The notes: generated by a model from the letters alone, not told the origin. Counted from the stretch's first letter, positions 43,036 through 55,712 are shown. The stretch is DNA of 64,000 nt from Hanleya hanleyi (GCA_036873755.1 JAVTVY010020247.1:1-64000); one strand, 5' to 3'. Translations and numbers: made by a program.

Positions 43036-43130
43036 TATTTGAATTCGTGAAGTTTGTTCTTATTCACAGCATCCCATAAAGATTGAAACAGCTGTCTCAC
43101 ATAAGTAAAGATAGAGGGTCTAAATCGCTA

Positions 43131-44164
43131 CACAGCCAAATTTTCACATGTTGGTACCGTGTGGTAACTGAATGGTCAGTACTGACCCGTATCCAGACAG
43201 TACCACTCAGTAACTGGTCAGTACTGATTGGATACCGTACAGTACCACAAAGAACAGGACTGAACAGTACTCCATTGTAACTGAACAGTAACCAACCTGT
43301 TACTGTGCAGTACTGATCAGTTACCATTTGGAACCAGGCTGTTGCTAACTGACGTACTGCTCAGTTCAGTTCTCACCTGTGATTATCACACAGGAACTGT
43401 TCAGTTACAGCTCAGTACCTACATGTATGGTGGATCTTCTCTCTCGTCCACTTGATGACAAAAGAAATGATTACAATTTCGACATCGTAAACTATCCCTT
43501 TCTGGACAGTAATATTCCAGTGGGACCTGCAAATGGCGTATACATATCTCGCTTAGTAGCATTTGCTAGATCCTGTGTTAAATGTGACGATTTTAATCAA
43601 CGTCACAAAACATTGTTGCAGGAAATTATAAAACAGGGCTATTCCACCAAGCGCCTCCACTCAAAGTTTCTCAAATTTGGCATGCTGATAGCAAAATACG
43701 AACTTAGCGTGCAAGATCTATGGCGCTACGTTTCGTAACTTGTGTCTAATTCCGCTTAACCCGGGGCTAGGGGCCGTATGAACCCATGCACTTCAAGATC
43801 CTCATGGTACTCATATGAACAGTCACAATCAAAGCGTGACTGAGATACATCATTCTTTAGATGACGACTTCACAACGAATATTATGGGTTAAGAATACTG
43901 ATCAGCGATACGGATTTGATATTTTTGGAACATCATGATGTCTTGCCGGCATCATTGAAACCCGCTTCTTTCTTGCAGGAAACAAGCCTATGTTTATGTA
44001 TACTATGATTGTCTTTTTGAATTTGGTGCTAATACTGTATGGACGCGGATATTCTCTAATGGACGACGGCTGAATTATGAATGACGGACTAGACGCTTGT
44101 AATTTCCGTGCAGTACCGTTCAGTAGTGTACAGCTCAGTACATGTCTGTGAAAAATTGCCTGTG
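43131..44164. mobile_element. TA-target MITE with CAGTACTG repeats, host to a Penelope-like insertion
   Basis: Ends CACAGCCAAATTTTCACA (43131-43148) and TGTGAAAAATTGCCTGTG (44147-44164) are inverted copies with two mismatches. TA flanks both sides (43129-43130, 44165-44166). The copy-B site reads AAATCGCTATATGGGATTCC without it, proving the boundaries. The arms are packed with CAGTACTG, GAACAGTAAC and related words. A TA duplication fits the Tc1/mariner group. Without the inner insertion it is about 360 bp. Confidence 0.9.
43435..44105 (+). mobile_element. Penelope-like element inside the TA-target MITE
   Basis: 5'-truncated; begins near CTTCTCTCTCGTCCAC and codes DKRNDYNFDIVNYPFLDSNI, VYISRLVAFARSC and ELSVQDLWRYVS (stop 43736-43738), with a 12-bp in-frame loss at FGMLIAKY. 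The 3' region has short deletions near 43961 and 44035-44045. Ends GCTTGTAAT. Confidence 0.82.
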
Positions 44165-44366
44165 TATATGGGATTCCAACAGTATCAACCTCATCATCTA
44201 GGGCTGCCTTAACCATTCTATCAGCCTCGATATTACCTTTGATGCCAACGTGACTAGGCAACCAACAAAACACAATATCAATCTGTTGATCAAATCTACA
44301 TTCATGTAATTGTAGAATATTCAAGATAGCGGGATGATTCGAAGTTCCACTTTCAATCGCTTGAAG

Positions 44367-44636
44367 TCATGACATTGAATCTAAGAATATGACATATTGT
44401 TTCCTTTTGGTGGACCCAATACCTTCCAAAGCCGACAGTATAACTTTCGCTTCTCCAGTGTATATCGAATTTTTACCTGCTAGTCGACAGGTTTTAGTTT
44501 TGGAACTAAAGATAGTAGAACATGCTACTCTTTCAACATATTTAGAACCATCTGTATAAATAGCCTGATGTGATCTGTATTTTTCTCTCAGCAGACCAAA
44601 TTCTTGTGTATACAAGAGCTGGCTCGTGTTTGCCTT
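44367..44636 (-). pseudogene. LINE RNase H domain, N-terminal part
   Basis: Minus-strand frame: EFGLLREKYRSHQAIYTDGS, ACSTIFSSKTKTCRLAG, SIYTGEAKVILSALEGIGST, YVIFLDSMS. The Asp of TDGS, Glu of GEAK and Asp of LDS are the expected first three RNase H catalytic residues. Continued by the HVGIKGN block at 44324-44165 after the MITE site. A frameshift near 44365 breaks it. Confidence 0.8.
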
Positions 44637-44640
44637 TTTA

Positions 44641-46958
44641 TACGCCCGCCAAAAGGCGGACGTATTATGTGATGGCGGTTTCCGTCCGTCTGTCCGTGTG
44701 TCCGTCCGTCCGTCTGTCCGTCCGTCCCTCGTGTCCGGTCTATATCTGGGACAGTTTTCTATCTACAGTTCTAATTTTTGGTGAGTGGATACCCTACGGG
44801 GAGACGATGTGTCGCGTACCAAAATCAAGGTCGAGGTCAGAGGTCAAAGGTCACTGGCCTCGAGAACAGGAAAGCACTGAAGTGTTCGTGTCCGGTCTAT
44901 ATCTGTGAACATTTTCTATCCACAGTTGCAATTTTTTGTGAGTGGATACACTAGGTGGAGACGATGTGTCGCGTACCAAAATTGAGGTCGAGGTCAGAGG
45001 TCAAAGGTCACTGTTGCCTAAAATCAGGAAATCATTGACAGTTTTCTATCTACAGTTCTAATTTTTGGTGAGTGGATGCCCTAGGGGAGAATGATGTGTT
45101 GCATACCAAATGTAGGTCGAGGTCAGAGGTCAAAGGTCAGTGTGACCGAAAAATCAGGAAATCATTAAAAAAAAAAAAAAATTGTGAGTGGATTCAATAG
45201 GGGGTAATGAAGTGTCGCATACCAAAAATAGGTCAAGGTCGAAGGTCAAAGGCCACTGTGACCCCAAAATCAGGAAACTATTAAAAATAACATTTTTTTG
45301 TGTCAGTAGATACATTAGTGAGACACAATGTGTCATCTACCAAAATGTAGGGCAAGGTCAAAGTCAAGGTCACTGTGACCCCAAAATCCTGAAATTGTTA
45401 AAAATCATGATTTTTTTAGTCCATTGAGAAATTACAGGGAGCCGTTTTGTCCTGTGCCAAAATTTAGGTTCAGGTCAATAGACAAGGTCACTGTGACCCC
45501 AGAATCAAGGTCAATGGTCAGTGTGACCTAAAAATCAGGAAATCATTAAAAATTACTAATTGTTTGTGAGTGGATTCAATAGGGGGAAATGAAGTGTCGC
45601 ATACCGAAATTAGGTCAAGGTCAAAGGTCATGTGACCCCAAAATCAAAAAATTATTTAAAAATAACATTTTTTGTGTCAGTAGATACATTAGGGGGACAT
45701 GATGTGTCACATACCAAAATGTAAGTCAAGGTCAAGGTCACTGTGACCCAAAAATCGTGAAATTGTTAATAATCATGATTATTTGTGTCCATTGAGAAAT
45801 TACGGGGAGACGGTTTGTCAGGTACCAAAATTTATGTCAAGGTCAATAGTGTAGGTCACTGTGACCCCCAAAATCATGAAATTCATAAAAATCATGACTT
45901 TTTTTGTGTCCATTGATACATTGAGGGAAGACGATATGTCATGTGCGAAAAATTTAGGTCAAGGTCACTGTGACCCCAAAATCAAGAAATCATTAAAAGT
46001 CACATTTTCATATGCCTGTTGAAGACGAAGTCGTGTAATGCGATGTTGCGTTCTGTCCATTCATCCATTAACATTTGTTGTCCAGACGATATCTCTAGTT
46101 TCAAGGTATGTATTGGTACCAAACTTTGAGTATACCTTACTCGCATGGCAAAGAGGAGCCATACACTTTGAGATCAATTTGTCAAAGGTCAAGGTCATAG
46201 TTCCCAAAAACTGAATCAATTTTAGCTGACTATGTGTTATGTAGGTTGGAAAATTCAGAGTTCTCTCCCATACATGTACATGGCATTTGTCCTGTGGAGT
46301 TGTCTCCCATGTTTGAAACAGGTACATTTAGTTAAACTGTTGGGAAATTAAAACCATACATTTACTAATTTAACGGGGAGAGGGGTTCTTTATGAACTTC
46401 ATACCTGTTTATTAACTCAAGAACAAATATTTACTTCATAACTTTCTTCTTCCTTCATCAGGAATGCACAAATTGAAAATTCTGCTTAACCCAAATATGG
46501 GTTACGCTAACATTTTTTGGGTAACCCTTCTCTGATTTGCATAATCCATCACTATTGTATACAGGTTAATATCCGTAATTCAAGTGAACTGAAAATGGGT
46601 TACGCATAGTGAAAATTGCGTAACCAAACCTATTGTTCGCGCAATTTGTGCAGCCCTGTTCATGAAAAATTCTCTCGCCTACTATTTTCTTGTGTTTGAC
46701 TATTGTCGGTTTCAGTATTGGATATGTGAGCTCTTGACTCTTGATTCAAGGTCAACTTGTTACCAAGAGTTAAGCTCATTTTAGTTTATCATTCAGTCTA
46801 AGATGTGATATATGTAACATTGTCAGAAGCACGAAATTGTAGACCTTTCTCTGGATAGATAGCTACCAATTGGAATCAAGGCTAGTAAACAACCTTGAAA
46901 TTTGGACCAATGTAATTCCAGATATACGGGCGTATATTGAAGCCCCTTGGGCTCTTGT
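44641..46958. mobile_element. 2.3-kb mollusc-type non-autonomous element with AGGTCA repeats
   Basis: Starts TACGCCCGCCAAAAGGCGGA, with a TCCGTCCGTC-rich patch (44688-44730), then tandem units, and ends ATACGGGCGTATATTGAAGC followed by a short hairpin AGCCCCTTGGGCT and TCTTGT. The copy-B sequence GCCATTTTATATTTCG lacks it, so the insertion is exact, with a TA (or TATA) shared at both sides. It has no open frame of transposase size. The asymmetric ends with central tandem repeats and a 3' hairpin recall Helentron-associated elements; that class is a guess. Confidence 0.75.
44825..46000 (+). repeat. Tandem AGGTCA-rich repeat, about nine units
   Basis: Units of roughly 120-150 bp share GTGAGTGGAT or GTGTCAGTAGATACAT, ACCAAAAT-TAGGTCAAGGTC, CACTGTGACCCCAAAATCA, GGAAATCATTAAAAAT. 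At 44834-44853 three AGGTCA hexamers stand one base apart. Confidence 0.85.
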
Positions 46959-47280
46959 TATATTTCGTTAGTGTAATATCTAATTCTGGTTGAGCTAATT
47001 GCCATGGTGGAATTGGTTACATCTATCCGCCTCTTCCCACTTCCCTTATATGTGTTGTAATTAGCACCTTGAAAAAAAAACAATTACCTCACTATCTGCG
47101 GCACACGGACTGGGTGTGTTATAGATGAACGACTAGAACATATATGACGAGATTCTATTATAATACGGAATCAGTCATTTTCAGCTCATATAGATATATT
47201 TTCTCGACCCACCTGTTCACTTATTCCCGTTCCGATATTCTAAAACGCGCTATGTGGAACTTGTGACCTTCATGACAATC

Positions 47281-47481
47281 GTCGGGTGAGGGAGGATTGC
47301 ATTTTGGGTTATTTGAGAGAAATCGGGCTGTTACATAAGTTTTAATGTGTGTGTGTTTAATGCGTTGGATTACTAAGTTAGTGATTTTAGTACTTAGAAT
47401 TTTGTTTGATCGTCGCTATATAGCTGAAATATTGCTGAACGAGACATTAAACCTTAATTTAATTCTCTCTCTCTCTCTCTT
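47281..47481 (+). mobile_element. LINE 3' tail, copy A only
   Basis: GTCGGGTGAGGGAGGATTGC through GCGACATTAAACC-like and a CT run. Copy B reads CAATCGATATATTTCAACAT at this place, so the insertion came with a loss of a few bp and no obvious duplication. Confidence 0.8.
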
Positions 47482-49437
47482 TCAACATACATTATGTCTT
47501 TCAGAACGCAAATGGAATCCTGTTTTCCACAATAATCGTCTTTCGGCATGAATATAGTTTTAAATAGAATACTTCAAATTTTGTGTTGTTACGACATTTC
47601 AAAAGGGTCGTTGTAAAATCCGTGAACGTTTCGCAATATTTGCTAGCCACGTTAAGAGTGGTATATCGAACTAATACAGTTATCTGTCTGCCCGACTCCT
47701 GTTTAGTTGTTTACCATCCGCGCCAGCGCTAAATTTCGCGAGTTTATTTCTGACATAAAGCGTTCGACCGATGAGGCAGCATGGAGTCGGGAAATCTCAG
47801 GTGTCTTTCTCGCCTATATATTCTTAAACATAACCCCAGCTGATATACATCATGGCAAATTGCGAGGGCGACAGATGATATCACAGACTTTATATCTCAT
47901 AAAATATCAACTTAGCCTAGCATATCCATCATAAATCAGTTACTTAATTCTGTCCCTGAAGTTGGCCTGCCACGATCATGTTCAGTTAAGGGCGGCTTCC
48001 CACTTGACTGGATGATTTATCCAGTTTTATAAGTTAAACCATTTATTTCTGGGAAAATATTGATGGACAATCGAAATTTAGCATGATTATTCTGAACTAG
48101 GTTCAGTTTTCTATATGTTGGTTTGTTTGCTGAGATATTAATGTTCAAAGTGTGCCATCACATTTTATTCAACTTTTTTCCATTGAAAACACATAAAATT
48201 CGACCTCCGGTCCAAATTTTGAGAAATTGAGACACCAACATTTTGTTGAAGGGTTGTTCCACTCGGCAAAGTTAACAACTGAATAGAAAATTTGGAACTT
48301 CTCGAAATACAAACGTTTGAAAATGGAGGCTCATTTTCGACTGACATGAATTTAAATTTGAATAACTTCATTACCGTCGACCCCACAACCAATATATTTA
48401 TAATTCCAGAAAAAATGCTTTTCAGTTATATATATCTCTATATGGATCAAACTATGCAATAACAAGACAAATTTCACAGGGTGTGTGAAAATCCGCTCGA
48501 GTGGGATGCAAGCCCTTCATAGATTTCCAATGGTTATAGCCCTGTAACTCAAACATATCATACGTTCCAGTAATCTCTTTGAAACCGGATATATCCACAG
48601 TCTACCCACTGCCATACTGCTCCTGAAATTAAACGTCGTATTTTGCTGGAAACTTGATACGTTTCTGCTGCTTTGTTTTGATCATATGTATTGAATTACT
48701 TTGTAGATGTACGCGAATATCGAAATTAGAAGGCTTTGAATCATTTGATCCGCACAAGTATCAATACTAATTGTAAAAATTTGTACTTTTTTTTTATTTC
48801 TTCCTCATTGAGAACATTTCGAATTTCGTATTATTTTATATTTCTTAAATTTACCAAAATTAGTATTCTTTTTATGTCAGCTCATCTCCGTCTAGAAATA
48901 GATTACAATATTATTTTGCCTGTAGGATTTCCGTAAATGCTAACAAATGTGTGCAATAACATCAAATATCAAGTCTACGTGTTTGATATGGCAACTAGTT
49001 AGCGTGGTAGTTCAGGAATCGAATGCATATTGTAGAAACCAACATCAAAACAGAACCCAGCACAATGAATATCGGAAGGCCAAACAGTTGTTGTTCATCT
49101 TTACACATTGGTACACATAAGGAATTAATATGACCTCGAAAAATGTGTATTCTTGGGCGATCTAGTCGTCGTTTAATATACCACAGCTGCCAAGTATAAC
49201 ACCTCCTGCATGTGTAAATTAATTACGTCGTCTTGAGAGACAATTTGTCATCTTTCTAAATTCTACCTAGTTCCATCCCCTCGGCATGTGCTACTTCCTA
49301 TCTCACTGTCTCTACTTTCCATATGCATTCATGCCTCTGAAAAAAAGAAGATATTTGAATAGGTGGATGGATAGATGTTCTTGGGCACTTCATCGCACCG
49401 CGAGGGGCACTATTCGTGCCAACACGCCCTGCAACCC
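47482..49437. other. Duplicated low-copy sequence, no supported gene
   Basis: Corresponds to 58757-60735. A minus-strand frame (48392-48165; MSVENEPPFSNVCISRSSKF) is conserved in copy B (59611-59423; IENEPPFSNVYISKSSKF), but it is short and not recognised. Confidence 0.4.
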
Positions 49438-49469
49438 CATTATTTATTTTACACACAAAAAAATATTCG

Positions 49470-49745
49470 TCAAACTTGAGTTCCGATATTCGAGTTCGTT
49501 AGTTTTCTTGTCGATCTGTAGACTTCCAGACACTTCATTATGACAGCGCTGGTTATAGGGCTACCGTTGAAATAGCACGTTACATCAGTGTCAGGAACGG
49601 TAGACAAATCGATAGGTCTAATAAATGATGCAGGAAAGGGTTCGAATACCTCTTTCAGATATTTCGTCAATACATCAGACTTGCGGAGAAATATAATAAT
49701 GCTGAGATTAAGCCGCCGTCTCGCCTTTGATCTTGCTAATGCCAA
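49470..49745 (-). other. Conserved unrecognised frame in repeat R, copy 4
   Basis: A 91-codon minus-strand frame with ALARSKARRRLNLSIIIFL, FPASFIRPIDLSTVPDTDVT, CYFNGSPITSAVIMKCLEVY and RSTRKLTNSNIG. The core is also open in copy 3 (39125-38853). No motif I can name. It could be a fragment of an element protein or a captured exon. Confidence 0.35.
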
Positions 49746-50123
49746 AATAGAAATCCCAGACTATGGATTGTTTGTTCAACGCTTGGTGTTTTTCATCAAG
49801 GAAATTAGAAATACCAGGTATATACAATGAAAATCTTTTAGATTTACTTGGACATACGAAGGTCTTTATTATTTCATTCTATTTCACTTTTTTTTAAATG
49901 TATAAAATCCACGTAAAGCGCACGAATGTGTTTTAATTTTGTCAATACATCAGACTTGCCGAGAAATATAATAATGCTGAGATTAACCGTCGTCTCGCCT
50001 TTGATCTTGCTAATGGCAAAATAGAAATCCCAGAATATGGATTAATTATCCTACCCTTGGTGCTTTTCATCAAGGAAATTAGAAATACCGAAAATATTTT
50101 AGATTTACATTTTCAAAAATATA

Positions 50124-50335
50124 CACTGAAAGAAAAATTCATTAAAATTTAAGGAATATTCCCCGACTATTACACCAGCGGAATATTCCTTAAAATTTAA
50201 GAGGGAATATTCCGTAGCATGTTATGGAATTTCCTTAACATGTTGGGAAATATTCCTTAGTTATGTTAAGCAATATTCCGCTGGTGTAATAGTCGGGGAA
50301 TATTCCTTACATTTTTAAGGATTTTTTTTTCTGTG
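50124..50335. mobile_element. 212-bp TA-target MITE
   Basis: Ends CACTGAAAGAAAAATTCATT and, on the other strand, CACAGAAAAAAAAATCC. Inverted repeats continue for about 65 bp through GGAATATTCCCCGACTATTA and ACACCAGCGGAATATT. TA on both sides (50122-50123, 50336-50337). Copy A has the empty site at about 39616 (CAAAAATATAAAGTCC). Confidence 0.92.
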
Positions 50336-52276
50336 TAAATACACGTAAAGCACACAAATCTGCTTTATTGTGTTGGTGTCATCAGATCCGACTTGTTCTT
50401 TCCTAAGAATTTAGTACCGTCACAAATATATTTTAGTTATTTATTAGGCCAGGATAATTCATACGTAGTAAAGACTGTATGGAATCCGCCTACAAAATTA
50501 GACGGAACATTGCAATCCCCCTAATCCGTTGACGATAATAGACGCTAAGTTTGTGCTGATCACCAATCCGGTTGATGCCACTCCGTCATGCTGGAGTATT
50601 TGAAGATATTTGTATAATATGTTTTAATTAATTTCTGTCATACTAGTTACTTTGAATATGGTAGTTACGCGATATACCCTTCTCCCCCTTATTTATTTTG
50701 ACCTAACGGATATTGTCAACGGCATGTCGGTCTTTATCAGTTTCACATGACCAGTATATTTCGGTGATGACTTTTCCTCGACTTGGTCACGTGTAAGTTT
50801 CCTTTGAATTTGAGTGACATTCACCAGTGTTTATGAGATATTTGCATGAATTCAATATGGCGGTTATCTTGCTAATAATATCTCGCGTATATATTTGCGC
50901 AGAATTAAAGATTTTTTTTTGGCTTTACTAACGGTTCATCTTAGGGAGTTAAATTTGAGAGATTTGCCTGAATTTATTTCTGAACAAATATCTATACTTT
51001 TACTTTATACTCCGTTGACGTTGCAAACTGATATTGAGTGTGTTCTGGATTCAGGACTAACATTACAGGTCTTCGAACAAGGTATTTTGTAGACTGACGA
51101 TTTATGCTTTGTCTTGTTGGTTACTTCACCCATGAATGTTGAACGTCCAATGATACAGGTGAGAATTTAACTGATTCATATTGCCCGCTACACTGAACTT
51201 GCTCTAATTATCCAATGAAGAACGATATATTGTTGACAAATAATCTACATCTGGTTACTATTGTATAAAGATTGCAATTACTGTCAAGTTTTCATGAGAA
51301 GCGATCAACATATCAGCATCGTGCACAATGCATTACACCATGTAGGTTGCATGGACTAGCATGTTCCGATGTACCAGAGTACAGTACAATGAAAAGGTAC
51401 CGGTGCTAATAATAGTGATATATACGCCACGACAAAGCCTTTACACAGGAACAAATTTCTTCTAATGCAAAGATCTCATTCTATCATAATTTAAGTTAAG
51501 GAATGCTCGAATCATCGAATGGTATTCAATTGGATGACCAGACTTCGTAGTTTCCTTACCCTTTAAACTGGGGACAGTGCAGGTACTTTGACATTGACAG
51601 TAGAACCTTGTTTATCCAGTAGAATAGGCCTAGCATAGCCTAGGACAAGCATACCCAGGAAAGTCGTCTGGCCTCTTTGCTATAAAACACTGAGCTGCAG
51701 ATCAAGTCTGTCCTCCGGTAGAAGCCATATTTCACATTGATTACACAATCGCCTGTAAATAGCACTTATATTGTCCACATTAGGGAAGTATGTGAATGTA
51801 GATCTAAAAGAAGTAATCTGTCATTAGCTTCGTGAAAGGAAATCAGGTTTGCGATTGTCCGATTATAGAAGATATTATCCTGGATGTTTTTGGTTTGACA
51901 CCGACTACGATGCAATTAATTCGTTTCAAAACTGCGAGGTAAGACGTAATCTGATCTCAGTGTGGCTTTGATCATTATTACACGAGAATGTATGTTGACT
52001 TAAATATAGAACCGGCAAATCCTGCCTAAACAGTAGACAGCAAGTATATGGCTTGTGATCCACGAACAGGAGCAATTTTCGTAAGGCTTCCAAAGAAGAG
52101 AAAGCTATTGTCTATTTAGAACCAGAAATCTAATATCCTCTTATAATCTACTTCAAACTTTGAAATCACCAGATATAAAAGGCATTCGTCCTTTCACTGC
52201 TGTTACCAGATATACCATCCTCGAAATAACATGCCTATATGGCCAGCAATTCATGGACATTGACGGCGAAGCGTAA

Positions 52277-53825
52277 GGGGTCACGTCCAATTAATCGAGT
52301 CAATTTCTCGATGCCTTCGAGATGGATCGAGAAATTTCTCGGCTGAAACCGGGAGGGCAGAACCGGAACCCCTGGCGACGTCTCCCGGTTTGCTCCCGGT
52401 TCTATCTCGATCGAAACGTCCCGGTTTTCGAGATGGGTATTAATTAATCTGTAATCTCGAAGGGGTTCCCGGTTTCTATATGTCTTGTTTTGTTGCCGTT
52501 AATTTGACCATTTCTTGCTTCTTAGGCGATCAGATTGTTGTGTGGGTACCATACTATCTCGGCGCAAGTAATATACGCATATTTTGGCCCACAATAGAAT
52601 CCCGACAACGGATTGTTTTGGAGAGGTTTTTTTTCAATGTTATTCAACGTTTATCCGATATATTCATGTCCTGATGCACCCTGCATCCAATTGAAAGAAT
52701 ACGTTCTATTTATCTATATAAATTATAAATATATAATTGAATGTTCTTATCTCACATCGATAACTGATTTTATATCTGGCTAGTATCGGACGCGGAAGAA
52801 ATGGCACATTAACTGGATAGGACCTGAATATGGAAGCATGCCGTATTTATTTTTTCCATACAATTATTTTGAGCCAAACGTGGATCGTTTGAAACGAAAA
52901 ATGAAGGTTATGTTAAATGTTTGGCCGGTGTATTAACCTCTGTTTATAATTTGGTATTATTCAATGCAGAGAATTACTATCTTGTGATATAGTCAAATAA
53001 GGAGATTATATCCACTCAGTTTTTCCTGATATAAGCTTGTGCCCAACAGGTAAGCGGAAATACTGACAATCAGAACTAGAGGTATTGATAATTCACACCA
53101 CAGCTTGAAATAACAGGGGCTAATTTCTTTAAAAAAACTGAAACAAAACTTTTGGTGGGCTTGCTAATATAACCGCTGAAATCATGTCTTAAGAAATTTT
53201 ACCAAATAACATGATTAATTAAAGTAATTATCGCCCAATTCAGAGTGCAATCTCGCTTTAGACCAACGATCACATATAACTTTACTATCAGCCGGTTTCC
53301 AGTAAATTACCTCCTGTGGCTTTCAACAGGGAAATCTGGAAAATCTCTGACGAATGTGGTACTATAATTTTCAAGTCAAGATTCTATCAAATATTTACGT
53401 CAATAAAGGTCTATAAAGAAAACAGGTAGGGAAATTGCGCAGACATAGCAAGTATATGCGACAACAGATCTCTAAACGAAATAATAAAATTATATTAAAT
53501 GATTCATGTTTAATCTAATATAACATGTACTATCCGTGTTTTAATTCATATGTACTGGTCGAGATTAATCTCGCCACAGAAACGTATATTTATGAAGAAC
53601 ATACGCATTCCGGATGGTTCAAACGTTGATTTTAAGCCATCTCGATTACATTCTCGAAGCAAGTCGAATTTCGAGGGGGATCGAGATGGTCTTCTGCTTC
53701 GAGAGAAAACCGGGAGCAAACCGGGACAACATTCGATAGAGATAAACCGGGACCCTTCGAGACGAGATATTTATCGGTTTTACTCGTTAATCGAGAATCC
53801 GTCTCGATCGATTGGACGTGACCCC
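52277..53825. mobile_element. Harbinger-like non-autonomous element, 1549 bp, TAA duplication
   Basis: Ends GGGGTCACGTCCAAT and ATTGGACGTGACCCC are perfect inverted 15-mers. Subterminal sequence is full of TCTCGAT and CCCGGTT words in both orientations. TAA flanks both sides (52274-52276, 53826-53828), and copy A reads GCGTAATCTTTC without it. A 3-bp TAA duplication is typical of PIF/Harbinger. Frames 52480-52674 and 53550-53828 do not resemble transposase, so it is non-autonomous. Confidence 0.9.
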
Positions 53826-55205
53826 TAATCTTTCTTCACAATGAAAGCCAAATTTCGATTCTAATGTTCGTGTCTGAGCTCTCAAGGTCTGACTGGAAAA
53901 GTTAGATTTGCTATTCCCGTCGAACTGAATCTGTGCTTTCGATTGTAGAATTTGAAAAGGCTATATGTGTAAATCTTCTGGACAAGGCTTAACCAGCAGC
54001 TGATAAGGCGTTCGGAAACATGATCAACCAAGTAACTTGAGCAAATATATCAATTTTCCACCTCATAAAGCGTATGGCATCTCCGTATAGCGGAAACAGC
54101 AGATATAAAATCTGATCAATTACAAGCGTCTAGTCCGTCATTCATAATCCAGCCGTCGTCCATTAGAGAATATCCGCGTCCATAATCCAAAGACCTATTC
54201 CATTTTCCATATAACAGTATTAGCACCAAATTCAAAAAGACAATCATAGTATACATAAACATAGGCTTGTTTCCTGCAAGAGAGAAGCGGTCAACAGTTT
54301 TCAATGATGCCGGCAAGACATCATGATGTTCCAAAAATATCAAATCCGTATCGCTGATCAGTATTCTTAATCCATAATATTCGTTGTAAAGTCGTCATCT
54401 AAAGAATGATGTATCTCAGTCACGCTTTGATTGTGACTGTTCATATGAGTGCCATGAGGTTCTTGAAGTACATGGGTTCATACGGCCCCTAGCCCCGGTT
54501 AAGCGGAATTAGACACAAGTTACGAAACGTAGCGCCATAGATCTTGCACGCTACGTTCGTATTTTGCTATCAGCATGCGATATGTATCGCCAAATTTGAG
54601 AAACTTTGAGTGTAGGCGCTTGGTGGAATAGCCCTGTTTTTTAAATTTCTGCACCAGTGTTTTGTGACGTTGATTAAAATCGTCACATTTAACACAGGAT
54701 CTAGCAAATGCTACTAAGCGAGATATGTATACGCCATATGCAGGTCCCACTGGAATATTACTGTCCAGAAAGGGATAGTTTACGATGTCGAAATTGTAAT
54801 CATCTCTTTTGTCATAGTTACAGCGCCTAGTCCGTCATTCACCCAAAGCTGCCGTCCATTGAATATTCATGTCTATAATCCAAAGATCTATTTCCATTTC
54901 ATATAACAGACTGGCACCAAATTAAAGACAGTATACATAAACATAGGCTTGTTTCCTGCAAAAGAGAGAAGCGGTCAACAATTTTCAATGATGCCGGCAA
55001 GACATCATGATGTTCCAAAATATCAAATCCGTATCGTGGATCAGTATTCTTAATCCATAATATTCGTTATAGTATCGTCATCTAAAAATGATGTACCTCA
55101 GTCACGCTTTTGATTGTGACTGTTCATATGAGTACTACATGAGGGATTTTAGTAGATATGGCCTACACGGCTCCTAGCCCCGGGTTAAGCGGAATTAGAC
55201 ACAAG

Positions 55206-55712
55206 TTACGAAACGTAGCGCCATAGATCTTGCACGCTACTTTCGTATTTTGCTATCAGCATGCGATATGTATCGCCAAATTTGAGAAACTTTGGGTGGA
55301 GGCGCTTGGTGGAATAGCCCTGTTTTATAAGTTTCTGCAACAATGTTTTGTGACGTTGATTAAAATCATCACATTTAACACAGGATCTAGCAAATGCTAC
55401 TAAGCGAGTTATGTATACGCCATATGCAGGTCCCACTGGAATATTACTATCCAGAAAGGGATAGTTTACGATGTCGAAATTGTAATCATCTCTTTTGTCA
55501 TAAAGTCGACGAGAGAGAATGCCCGCTTCATTTTTGTAGAGGTAGAGATCTAAATAAGATGTGCCTGTAGGGCTATCTGTAGTTTCCTTCAAATCCAGTG
55601 AAGGTGGATATATATCCTTCACTGCGTCATTTATATAGCGACTATCCACAGCGAGAAGATCGTCTATATAGCGTTTGGTGAATGAGAAGGAACGGGCTTT
55701 GAGTGGATCGGT
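55206..55712 (-). pseudogene. Penelope-like RT, C-terminal half
   Basis: Minus-strand frame without breaks: SFTKRYIDDLLAVDSRYIND (catalytic YIDD), KDIYPPSLDLKETTDSPTGT, YLDLYLYKNEAGILSRRLYD, VYITRLVAFARSC, CDDFNQRHKTLLQKL and YESSVQDLWRYVS. The start of the longer 200-codon frame comes from the opposite-strand insertion and is not native. Confidence 0.8.

Larger units (their letters stand above)
42333..47035 (-). mobile_element. LINE 3' half in copy A, heavily nested
   Basis: (GA)n start at 42333, 3' UTR, Cys/His tail remnant (to 42705), RNase H (44324-44165: VFCWLPSHVGIKGNIEADRM), RNase H N-part (44615-44367), and linker coding at 46961-47035. Interrupted by three elements: 42705-43035, 43131-44164 and 44641-46958. 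The intact order is seen in copy B at 57234-58235. Confidence 0.82.
38862..49437 (+). repeat. Tandem segmental duplication, copy A
   Basis: Aligns in order and orientation with 49440-60735. Blocks: 38862-41497 with 49440-52276; 41498-41804 with 53829-54117; 41804-42705 with 56732-57610; 43040-44640 with 57640-58165; 46961-49437 with 58166-60735. Insertions unique to A: 42705-43035, 43131-44164, 44641-46958 and 47281-47481. Divergence between copies is a few percent with small indels, so the event is not very recent. Confidence 0.88.

Noticed and set aside
44680..44908. 112-codon frame with VRLSVCPSVRLSVRPS
   Set aside because: Translation of the TCCGTCCG-type repeat in the mollusc-type element, not a protein gene.
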